From positions 1 to 16,666 of the forward strand of contig DFLI01000115.1 in the NCBI GenBank assembly GCA_002373715.1: a DNA stretch of 16,666 nucleotides. The letters run 5' to 3'. Origin of the DNA: Bacteroidales bacterium UBA3623 (GTDB taxonomy: Bacteria; Bacteroidota; Bacteroidia; Bacteroidales; UBA932). The stretch's first letter is position 1. Each line of letters begins with the position of its first letter. The position numbers and the translations under genes are program-made. Positions 1-7,417 of this stretch are shown in pieces. The notes under the pieces were generated by a model, which worked only from the letters and a program-made list of their open reading frames with translations, searched no databases and was not told the DNA's origin.

Positions 1-2
1 AA

Positions 3-1004
3 GGACTCATATGGCTGCTCCTGCTTGTGAGCGCGTTTGGCTGCGTCAGACCCGAAATGCCCGACGCCACCCTTCTCATTGAGTTTGAGACCGGCGCCCT
101 CCAAACCAAATCGGCCGGTGATACCGACGGCAGCAGTATTGCTTTCAATGACGACAAGCCGGACCTGATTATTCTGGTGGCCAATTCTAACGGAGATATT
201 GTCCGAAAGTACAACGGTCTTGCCAACGAACAGGAAAACTGCCACGTGCAGGGAGAAGCCACCGGCACCAGAGTATCCGTATCTTTTCAAAACCTCACCG
301 GCAGCCAAACCTACACGGTTTATGCCTTTGCCAACACCCAGGGCCTTTGGACCATGAAAAACGGGGAAAACACGGTTACCGACCTCACGGCCCTTTCCTC
401 TTCAGACGATGTGGAAAACCTTCTTTTCGAGCCGGCCCAAGCCAATTTGACGGTGGAAAGCCGTCTTCCCCTATCGGCCAAGGGAAGGGTAACCTTGCGG
501 GAAGGCGGAAACGGCGAATTGCACCTGTCGCTGCTGCGCTGCTGCGCCAAAGTAACGGCCGTCTTTGAAAATCAGTACGGAGATAATCTCACGCTGAACA
601 ACTTCAGCAGCACCTTTGTCAATATGTGTCCCGCCAAGGGGTATGTGATTCCTCACGAAAACGACTTTGCCGTTGCGCCCGTTGCCGACGCCACTGACGA
701 CCTAATTTCTACAGAAGCGGAGCCCGTCACCATCCAGAATGGCAACCGCTTTGAAAAGAGCTGGTACGTATTCCCCAGCCTGGGCCCCTACACTTGCGAT
801 GTGAGTTTCACTCTGTTGGGTACTCCCCACAGTTACAGCCAGCTGCCGGTGCACGACGACCACGCCCGGGACATCACGCAGATTGCCAGAAACCAGCATC
901 TTACCATCACCACACGCATCGGTAAGGGTGAGAAAGTATCCTTCTACTTTGAGGTGGCCGATTGGAACACCTCCAACAAAACCGAAACTGTAATATTTGA
1001 ATAG
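3..1004 (+). CDS. FimB/Mfa2-like fimbrial lipoprotein (5' end off window)
   Basis: The frame is open from the left edge. Codons 9-44 read LIWLLLLVSAFGC, the hydrophobic core and lipobox of a lipoprotein signal peptide, so the true start lies just outside the window. The GTG at 27 falls inside the signal peptide and is not the start. The predicted acylated Cys is at 42-44, leaving a mature chain of about 320 residues. The body looks like fimbrillin-type transthyretin-like folds: PDLIILVANSNGDIV, the segment YTVYAFANTQG, the mid-protein LRCCAKVTAVFE (similar to the RxxAKV strand of FimB/Mfa2 proteins), and a terminal strand VADWNTSNKTETVIFE. In that family such lipoproteins anchor or regulate fimbriae at the outer membrane. 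The next gene begins three bases after the stop, so the two are surely co-transcribed. No major fimbrillin is visible, so assignment as anchor rather than minor subunit is inference. Confidence 0.7.
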   Translation, partial: GLIWLLLLVSAFGCVRPEMPDATLLIEFETGALQTKSAGDTDGSSIAFNDDKPDLIILVANSNGDIVRKYNGLANEQENCHVQGEATGTRVSVSFQNLTGSQTYTVYAFANTQGLWTMKNGENTVTDLTALSSSDDVENLLFEPAQANLTVESRLPLSAKGRVTLREGGNGELHLSLLRCCAKVTAVFENQYGDNLTLNNFSSTFVNMCPAKGYVIPHENDFAVAPVADATDDLISTEAEPVTIQNGNRFEKSWYVFPSLGPYTCDVSFTLLGTPHSYSQLPVHDDHARDITQIARNQHLTITTRIGKGEKVSFYFEVADWNTSNKTETVIFE

Positions 1005-1007
1005 CCT

Positions 1008-4000
1008 GTGAAACGGAGTCTGACCATATTATTCTTAGCCGCGGTGCAAGCAGCACTGCTGCTAATCTCCTGCAGTCGCACGAGAGAGGAAGAAATGCCC
1101 GTGAGCAGCCTTCCGGACGGAGCCCCCATCACCATGCGCCTCAACTTTGGCGCCTACGACCTGATGGACTTGGACGTAAGTACCAAGGCAGAGGCTTCTC
1201 CGGCCGATGAGGAACGTATCCACGACCTCTACGTGATGATTTTCTGCAACGACGAGTCAGACCAGCAGAACTATCACAACAAAATTTACGGCCGCTATTT
1301 CTCCTACGAGCACTTGTTTTTGGACTTGGACGATCTGGACTCCAACCCCAACGAAGGCTGGTGGGTGGCCAACAAGACGCTTGAAACGGCCCAATCTCCG
1401 GTGGACAAAACCTACGGCGCCGTTAAAATCTCTACAAAAGTATGCTCCAAGGCTACGCTGGTGGTCATTGCCAACGTAGACAACGCCATATGCTCGCTGG
1501 GCGATGAAGAAGACCCCATCGGCTACCTGAACAGCATCCATACCCTGGACCAGCTGCGCTCTACGGTGGTTAAACTGAACCAGGACATTGTGAACCGCAA
1601 AGACCTGTTCCTGATGAAGGGCGTGGCAGACAACGTGAATACGGGTAAGATGATCTGGAACAACGAGTCCGGCAGTCCCGACTTTGACGAAACCCGCCTG
1701 GAACTGGAAAAACTGGACGCGAAGGTTAAGTTCAAAATTCGCAGCAACCCGCAGCTGCAGTATATCAGCGCCATCAAAACCATGCACTGGGGCGTGTGCA
1801 ATGTTCCCGACCGTTGTTACCTCTTCTCCGATTACGATGAAGGAAGGGCTCCGGAGGGCACTATTTACTTTGACTCTGAGCAGGCCTATTTCGAGGGCAC
1901 GGAAGAGGACGCAGAAGGCAAATGGTACACCTTCTCCTTCTATACTCTGGAAAGCCGGCACCAACCCAAGGCATCGGCCTCCTCTTACAACGACCGGGAA
2001 AAACAGCAGAAAATCAATACAGGGAAAGACGGATACACGGGGTACAGTCAGGAATTCGGTAATAATTTCGTAGAAAACGGCGAATGGATCTATGCCAGTC
2101 CCCATGCCACCTATGTAAAATTTGACCTGTTCCTTACTCTTACTCCGGAAGGAGTACAGGCCCTCGTGGGCGGAAGTGCCAATTATGCCCTTACTTCAGA
2201 CACCATCTTCACGGTGCATCTTGGAGACTTTACCAACAGCGGGGATGACGACTACAATACCCTTCGAGGCACATCCTACACCTACGAGATTACCATCAAT
2301 AACATCTCCAGCATTTATGCCGAAGTCAAAACGGACCAGGAGATACAGCCCGGACAGGAAGGCTATCTTCTGCTCACAGACGACGAATATGTCAATGCCG
2401 ACTGTCACTACGAGTACCACTCCATCACCTTCCACTACGATGAGAACCTAACTCCGGAGAAGTTCTCCTGGTATGTAAAAACCCCCTTTACGTCCCAGGT
2501 GGGCGGCGGCCCTAAAAAAGACACCTATCCTATAAACAACGTAGACTATCCCATCTATGACCCGCACGACACGGACAACACCCTGCTGGATTACCGCTGG
2601 GTAAAGTTTGCCATTAACAAGGAGGACGACAATTTGGGATACAGCACCAATAGAATGGCCTATCCCGGAGACGACAAATACGATCCTAAGTGGGGCGCGA
2701 AGAAAGGCGGAGACGGGCCGTGGAATACACCGCACCCCGTACTGATGGATGTGAGCCAGCTTATCCAGTATATCTTTGAGGAAACCAGGAAAGAAACTGC
2801 TTCGGGAAGCAGCGATTTCGAGTTGGACAAGACGGAAGATAAGAGAGTAATCCGAGCCACCGTCTTTATTGATGAATACTATTACGACAGCGACCCCCGC
2901 GACGAAAGCGGGAACCCTGAGCCCAATCCAGAGTTGTGGCGCCAGTTTGTAAACGCCCAGCCGCGCGAACTGCACATCCTTTCCAATAGCGTCCAGAGCA
3001 GAGACCGTAAGAGTGACGTTATCCAGTCCAGCCACTCGGTTATTCAGCAGTCCATCCAGAGTATCTATAATGTCTACGAGCCCTCTCTTCGCTCTATCTG
3101 GGGCTGCGAGCATCTGGATGAGATCAAGTTCACCTTGAGGGAGGAAGACGGGGTTGTCACCGAAAAACCGGGTGGAGACTGGCCCTACTGGCCCGCGGGC
3201 TGTCCCGATTCGGAGAAGGCCGGTGCCAACTCCGATATTGGCAAAGAAAATGGCCGGTTGAACTCGGCCTACATCTGGGGGCTATATTCCAGAAACAACA
3301 ACTCCGGCACTTTCACCATGAATGACGGGAAGGGAGTGCGGGAATGGGAAACTTTCCTGAATTATGAAGTGAAGAACCGCGTCCCGGAGATTGTGGACAA
3401 CTATAAGGGAATGGCCTGGTCCTGCCTGAGCAGAAACCGGGACAATAACGGAAACGGGACCATAGAGCCGGAGGAAGTGCGCTGGTACCTGGCCTCCTCC
3501 CAACAGCTGGCCGGCATCTGGGTGGGGAATGAATCCCTTTCCTCCACCGCCCGCCTGTATCAGCCTGCTCAGGGTCAGTGGCGCGCCCACGTGGTGTCCA
3601 GCACCGCCAAACTGGTGAGCTGGGCCGAGGAAGGTGGCAGCGCCACGGATATTGGATACGACGTGTCTGGAGACCCGTATAACACCTGGCCTACGGCGGA
3701 AGAAGCCCATAAAGGTGAAAGCGTACGCTGCATCCGAAATATTGGCACTTACGACGATCCGGTGAAAGGCTTGACGGATATCACCTACGCACCCGTAACG
3801 GTGCTGCCCGATAAGTATTTTACCATTGAGCGCAGCGACGGGCAACCCGTGAGCCCCTTTAATATAAGCAATGGGAATGGGGATGAGAACACCTATTACA
3901 CCTTCCATTTTGACCGGCTCAATACCCGCTCCATCCGCGAATACTCTGCCGGAGAGCTCCCCTACCACGACCAGAATTCGTTCAATAACCGGGTATATGT

Positions 4001-6029
4001 GCAAATGATTACCCAGCCGCTGAGCCTGGATGTAGACGCCTACAGCGTAAATTTGGCCGATATCAACAACCTGGTCACCCAGGCGGGATACAATGAGTAT
4101 TGTCCGGAAGGCTACCGCTTCCCCAACCATACCGAGTGGCTGCTCATGTCGCTGTACCTTCCCTCCAACTACCTGCAGAGGGACAAGAACGGTAATGCTT
4201 ACGCCGGCGGAACGCCCCCGCAGCCTTCCCGCACCTACTATGACAGGGGCTACTACGGTGCTCTCCGGAGCGATACCGCTCCCTGGAGCACAGAAAAGAA
4301 TAAGGTGGGCTGGGTTTACTCCGACAAACTGCACTGCGGTCCTTACAACCAGAAAGTCACCCATTCCCGCTGCGTGAAGGACGATGACCAGACGGGTGTG
4401 ATTTCGGGTGCCATTGCCGTAGCCGGCAACACTCTGTATCCGGGAGATGTCATCCCCGTGGACTTCAAGTTCTCCTCTACAGCCTCCACCTTCACTAAGG
4501 CTTCCCTCAAGCTTCAGTACACCAATCCCACGTCGGGCTTCCCGGAAGAGGTGTCGCTGGATATCAAATCCCCTACCGGCCTGCAGTACAAGGAAAAACA
4601 GAATATCCAGTTCCCGTCCCTCAACAGGCTGGGAATAAGCCAGGCGGACCTCCCCTTAAACATGACCTTAAGGGCCGAGTTTGAAAACCTGAGCGGGAAA
4701 AGCGGATACGACGAGCTGAATGTAAGCCTGGAGAATCCTCTCAGCGGCTCCCTCAGCGTGGCCGATGACCAACTCTACCCTGACGACAACGAGTGCGGAA
4801 GCCTCAGCTTCTCCTTCTCTACCGCCGCCCATACAGTGGACCTGGACCAGGTAACCTTCGAGTTGCTTTACACAGACCAGGAAAGTCAAAGCGCTTCCAT
4901 CCCTCTCACGGGCCTTGGAAGTCCCGAAGGCAAGCGTTTCTCCAAAGACAACGTGAGCCTGGCCATTCCTTCGCTGCAGGAGCTGAAGCTTAATAATCAC
5001 GGCTTCAATCTGAACTGGCCCATGACCCTCCGCGCCACGGTTACTGACGAGAGCGGAATGACCTGTACGGTTGAAGAGCCCGTGTCGCTGGTATCCCACC
5101 TGGCCGGCTCCTCCGTTCAGTTCCCCACCGCCTATGATGAGAGCAACGGAATTCCCGTCAACGTGGTTGTGGAGAGTGTAAACAATAACGCCACGATTTC
5201 ATCGGCCCGCTTCTATTGGAAAAAGCAAGGCGGAGTGTATCAGGGTTCTGACATCGAGACAGGATTGAACACGCCCAATATGTCCACACAAACTTATGTG
5301 AAGGATATCATCGGCCAGGAACTCTCAGAGTCCAACAAAGGCAAGTATTACTTCTACCTGGAGGCCACCTGCAGCGACGGAACCAGCATCCGTTCCGACG
5401 TATGGTCCATGGATATCCTGTACTACGGAAAGAACTGGAATCCGGGGCCTTGGAGCGATGCGAATACCGTGAGCGATATTAGTGTTAAATGGCCTGTACA
5501 ATCCATCGGCAACCTGGACTTCTCCCGAGGAGACTATGTAGACGCCTACATAGATGTAAGTAGCTGCGTGTACATACGCAAAGACGGCACTGCCGACAAT
5601 GACATTGGAATGGACAATGTCATAGCCCTTGGTGCCAGTGCCAGTCTCGACTGGAAGAACGGAGATCTTTATTTCTACTATCCCGCTCACAGTCCCGCCG
5701 AGGCGCCCGGTGAAGACCGCCTGCAGCTTTCCATTAAGGACAACAACAACACCGTGACGCGTCTGCGTCCGTACGATTTGGCCGGAAGCCTGAGCATCAA
5801 ACTGTCCAAGAATTTACTCCTTGTTAACGGTGCGGAACTGGATTACTCTAAGGTGGTGTCTGGAAACAACTCTACTAATGCGAGCAATGCGGAAACCCGT
5901 TCCAGAGCAACCATCGAGCACATTACCAACCAGTCCACCATTAGAGTGGGCTCCGTAGAAGGCAAGCATCGCTCCCGCGCTACCTACAAGTATGTACGCG
6001 TAATCCGGAAAGAAACTTCCGAGCCTTAA
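1008..6029 (+). CDS. Giant DUF4906-type surface lipoprotein, probable fimbrial tip or accessory adhesin
   Basis: The protein has 1673 residues. The GTG start at 1008 is chosen because it gives a full lipoprotein signal peptide (KRSLTILFLAAVQAALLLISC); the next in-frame Met lies beyond it. Residues about 40-450 resemble a fimbrillin-like N-terminal half (GAPITMRLNFGAYDL, ERIHDLYVMIFCND). Residues about 450-1125 carry features I associate with DUF4906 proteins of Bacteroidales: LLLTDDEYVNADC, QQSIQSIYNVYEP, SRNRDNNGNGTIEPEEVRWY, SVRCIRNIG and CPEGYRFPNHTEW. Within this, residues 812-823 form an EF-hand-like loop (D812, N814, N816, G817, I819, E820, E823). Three Ig-like modules follow (about 1133-1245, 1246-1365, 1366-1477), then a C-terminal domain ending IRVGSVEGKHRSRATYKYVR. 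Co-transcription with the upstream FimB/Mfa2-like gene suggests a fimbrial tip or accessory role. Ligand and calcium binding are not shown. The 3' end overlaps convergent anmK by 4 bases. Confidence 0.72.
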   Translation: MKRSLTILFLAAVQAALLLISCSRTREEEMPVSSLPDGAPITMRLNFGAYDLMDLDVSTKAEASPADEERIHDLYVMIFCNDESDQQNYHNKIYGRYFSYEHLFLDLDDLDSNPNEGWWVANKTLETAQSPVDKTYGAVKISTKVCSKATLVVIANVDNAICSLGDEEDPIGYLNSIHTLDQLRSTVVKLNQDIVNRKDLFLMKGVADNVNTGKMIWNNESGSPDFDETRLELEKLDAKVKFKIRSNPQLQYISAIKTMHWGVCNVPDRCYLFSDYDEGRAPEGTIYFDSEQAYFEGTEEDAEGKWYTFSFYTLESRHQPKASASSYNDREKQQKINTGKDGYTGYSQEFGNNFVENGEWIYASPHATYVKFDLFLTLTPEGVQALVGGSANYALTSDTIFTVHLGDFTNSGDDDYNTLRGTSYTYEITINNISSIYAEVKTDQEIQPGQEGYLLLTDDEYVNADCHYEYHSITFHYDENLTPEKFSWYVKTPFTSQVGGGPKKDTYPINNVDYPIYDPHDTDNTLLDYRWVKFAINKEDDNLGYSTNRMAYPGDDKYDPKWGAKKGGDGPWNTPHPVLMDVSQLIQYIFEETRKETASGSSDFELDKTEDKRVIRATVFIDEYYYDSDPRDESGNPEPNPELWRQFVNAQPRELHILSNSVQSRDRKSDVIQSSHSVIQQSIQSIYNVYEPSLRSIWGCEHLDEIKFTLREEDGVVTEKPGGDWPYWPAGCPDSEKAGANSDIGKENGRLNSAYIWGLYSRNNNSGTFTMNDGKGVREWETFLNYEVKNRVPEIVDNYKGMAWSCLSRNRDNNGNGTIEPEEVRWYLASSQQLAGIWVGNESLSSTARLYQPAQGQWRAHVVSSTAKLVSWAEEGGSATDIGYDVSGDPYNTWPTAEEAHKGESVRCIRNIGTYDDPVKGLTDITYAPVTVLPDKYFTIERSDGQPVSPFNISNGNGDENTYYTFHFDRLNTRSIREYSAGELPYHDQNSFNNRVYVQMITQPLSLDVDAYSVNLADINNLVTQAGYNEYCPEGYRFPNHTEWLLMSLYLPSNYLQRDKNGNAYAGGTPPQPSRTYYDRGYYGALRSDTAPWSTEKNKVGWVYSDKLHCGPYNQKVTHSRCVKDDDQTGVISGAIAVAGNTLYPGDVIPVDFKFSSTASTFTKASLKLQYTNPTSGFPEEVSLDIKSPTGLQYKEKQNIQFPSLNRLGISQADLPLNMTLRAEFENLSGKSGYDELNVSLENPLSGSLSVADDQLYPDDNECGSLSFSFSTAAHTVDLDQVTFELLYTDQESQSASIPLTGLGSPEGKRFSKDNVSLAIPSLQELKLNNHGFNLNWPMTLRATVTDESGMTCTVEEPVSLVSHLAGSSVQFPTAYDESNGIPVNVVVESVNNNATISSARFYWKKQGGVYQGSDIETGLNTPNMSTQTYVKDIIGQELSESNKGKYYFYLEATCSDGTSIRSDVWSMDILYYGKNWNPGPWSDANTVSDISVKWPVQSIGNLDFSRGDYVDAYIDVSSCVYIRKDGTADNDIGMDNVIALGASASLDWKNGDLYFYYPAHSPAEAPGEDRLQLSIKDNNNTVTRLRPYDLAGSLSIKLSKNLLLVNGAELDYSKVVSGNNSTNASNAETRSRATIEHITNQSTIRVGSVEGKHRSRATYKYVRVIRKETSEP
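4404..5440 (+). repeat. Three tandem diverged Ig-like modules encoded within the giant lipoprotein
   Basis: Residues about 1133-1245, 1246-1365 and 1366-1477 look like three successive modules of 112-120 residues. The first two are clearly related by pattern: both open with SG.(I/L).VA...LYP, continue with a strand (VDFKFS or LSFSFS), an alternating strand (SLKLQYT or TFELLYT), the phrase (I/L)..P(T/E)G...K..., then (I)PSL..L and a long strand M.LRA..... The third (SSVQFPTAYDESNG to SMDILYYGK) is more diverged. Similarity is at the protein level; I saw no long exact DNA repeat. Confidence 0.5.
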
Positions 6030-7090
6030 ACTTTAAACAGCATACCGCCAATATTGTCACGGGAAGCACCGGTGACAGATTGCAGGCAGGAAGGTTGATC
6101 AAACATGTACAGAACGCCCAGGAAGGCGAAGATAAGGGCTTCCTTGAATTCAATGATGGCGGGCTCCGGCACCACTATGCGGCAGCCGGAAAGCTCTTCC
6201 ATACGGGAAATGAGGAATTTGTTATAAGCGCCACCGCCGGTTACAAGCAGGCTTCGACCAGGCACCGTCACGCGCGCGAGCTGGTGCGCGCAATGTTCAT
6301 AATAGGTGCGGAGCAAATCCTCAAGCGAAAGGCCGGAGGCATCCAGCAGAGGGAACACGTTGGCCTCTACCCATTCACGTCCCAGGGACTTGGGCCAAGT
6401 CTTGGAATAATAATCCAGCGAGTTAAGCTTATCCAGCAGCTGCTGGCAAACCGTTCCCTTGGCGGCAATAAGGCCGTCGCAGTCCATCTCCAGCCCAATC
6501 TGACGGGTGAAGCGGTTAATCACATAATTCACCGGAGAAATGTCAAAGGCAATGCGCTTGTCCCCTTCCCTCCAGGAAATATTGGAAAAACCGCCAATGT
6601 TCAGGCAATAATCGTACTCTCCAAAAAGAAGATTGTCGCCGATGGGAACCAGCGGAGCACCCTGGCCGCCCAGCATAATATCCAGGCGCCGGAAATCTGA
6701 CACGGTGGGGATGCCCGTTACAGCAGCAATGGCAGCACCATCACCAATCTGGTACATAATCTTTTTCTGAGGCTCGTGGAAAACAGTAGAACCGTGGGAG
6801 GCAATGATATCCGGCTTCACGCCGAATTCTTTCATGAAATCATTAACCCGCTCTCCCAGGAATCTGCCGTATTCACTGTGGAAGGCTACGAAATCGTAAG
6901 CGCTCATATTCTGCACTTCCCTGCCCAATTTGGCTTTCAAATGGGCCGGATAATCGTATCCCCGGGCGCAGTCAATATGAAAAATCCACTTGCCGTCTTT
7001 ATAAGTAAATGTGGCACAGCATACATCCAGGCCGTCTACAGACGTTCCCGACATGAGGCCGATGCTGGTCATAGAGCGATTGTTTTCCAT
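6026..7090 (-). CDS. anmK: Anhydro-N-acetylmuramic acid kinase
   Basis: AnmK phosphorylates 1,6-anhydro-MurNAc released during cell-wall turnover, opening the anhydro ring to give MurNAc-6-phosphate in the cytoplasm. The family is clear from the N-terminal GLMSGTSVDGLDV, SHGSTVFHEP, the nucleotide-site strand LNIGGFSNIS, AFDISPVNYVINR (its Asp, residue 183 from the ATG, sits where the family's catalytic Asp is expected), PKSLGREWVE, VTGGGAYNKFLI and the C-terminal FKEALIFAFLG and SVTGASRDN. At 354 residues it has the normal length. I chose the ATG at 7090. A TTG nine bases further upstream is also open, but it lies at the predicted transcription start just downstream of the -7 box. The gene stands alone, divergent from susC, and its stop overlaps the stop of the giant lipoprotein gene. 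The FDISPVN variant in place of FDTGPGN is, as I recall, usual in Bacteroidota. Confidence 0.95.
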   Translation of the reverse strand: MENNRSMTSIGLMSGTSVDGLDVCCATFTYKDGKWIFHIDCARGYDYPAHLKAKLGREVQNMSAYDFVAFHSEYGRFLGERVNDFMKEFGVKPDIIASHGSTVFHEPQKKIMYQIGDGAAIAAVTGIPTVSDFRRLDIMLGGQGAPLVPIGDNLLFGEYDYCLNIGGFSNISWREGDKRIAFDISPVNYVINRFTRQIGLEMDCDGLIAAKGTVCQQLLDKLNSLDYYSKTWPKSLGREWVEANVFPLLDASGLSLEDLLRTYYEHCAHQLARVTVPGRSLLVTGGGAYNKFLISRMEELSGCRIVVPEPAIIEFKEALIFAFLGVLYMFDQPSCLQSVTGASRDNIGGMLFKV

Positions 7091-7106
7091 TTTGTACAAT
7101 TTTTTA

Positions 7107-7114
7107 CAAATTTA
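7107..7114 (-). promoter_or_regulatory. Predicted -7 box of the anmK promoter
   Basis: On the minus strand this reads TAAATTTG, a perfect match to the Bacteroides -7 consensus TAnnTTTG. It ends 16 bases before the chosen anmK ATG, leaving a leader of roughly 10 bases. No good TTTG -33 element is visible at 19-21 bases upstream. The surroundings are very AT-rich, so a chance match is possible. Confidence 0.5.
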
Positions 7115-7271
7115 GAAAAATTCTTTAATATTTTCCTTTTGGTCGAAAATTAAAAAATTTACTTTCAAATTGTAATCAATTAAAGCGAATTTAGGAAAGA
7201 ATTGATGTAAATATCCCTGTAAATCACGCATATATCGCACATTTGGCCGTTTTGAGGCACGAAAAATTTGT

Positions 7272-7279
7272 TATATTTG
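7272..7279 (+). promoter_or_regulatory. Predicted -7 box of the susC-susD promoter
   Basis: TATATTTG matches TAnnTTTG exactly. A TTTG at 7251-7254 could serve as the -33 element, but the 17-base gap is slightly shorter than the usual 19-21. It would give transcripts a 5' leader of about 130 bases. A weaker box at 7359-7366 (GATATTTG) would give a leader of about 45 bases instead. Confidence 0.5.
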
Positions 7280-7417
7280 CAACGGAAACTGACGAGAAAA
7301 ACTATTCATAATCCCTTTTTCAAGAGCGTTTCCAGTAAGGTTAGTATATAGAGGTAGTGATATTTGTAAATTATTCACACTATCAATATTTATGTTTAAT
7401 CTAAGGTTTATCGTGTT

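Larger units (their letters stand above)
7091..7417. other. AT-rich divergent intergenic region between anmK and susC
   Basis: This stretch of 327 bases holds no credible gene. Its left part (7100-7200) is strongly AT-rich and carries the anmK promoter. The middle part (7241-7280) carries the likely susC promoter. The rest (about 7285-7417) would be an untranslated susC leader of about 130 bases. In the leader I see only weak structure: GGAAAC at 7284-7289 and its complement GTTTCC at 7328-7333, and a short direct repeat TAAGGTT. A second, imperfect -7-like box GATATTTG lies at 7359-7366. No riboswitch was recognised. Confidence 0.6.

Noticed and set aside
3282..4364. 360-codon antisense ORF within the giant lipoprotein gene
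   Set aside because: It is a shadow of a real frame with strong family motifs and has no promoter or recognisable product.
6080..6700. 206-codon plus-strand ORF inside anmK
   Set aside because: It is a shadow of anmK, whose catalytic motifs are on the minus strand.
7283..7334. GGAAAC/GTTTCC inverted pair in the susC leader as a regulatory hairpin
   Set aside because: It has only six base pairs across a 38-base loop, too weak to call as a feature; noted under the leader finding.
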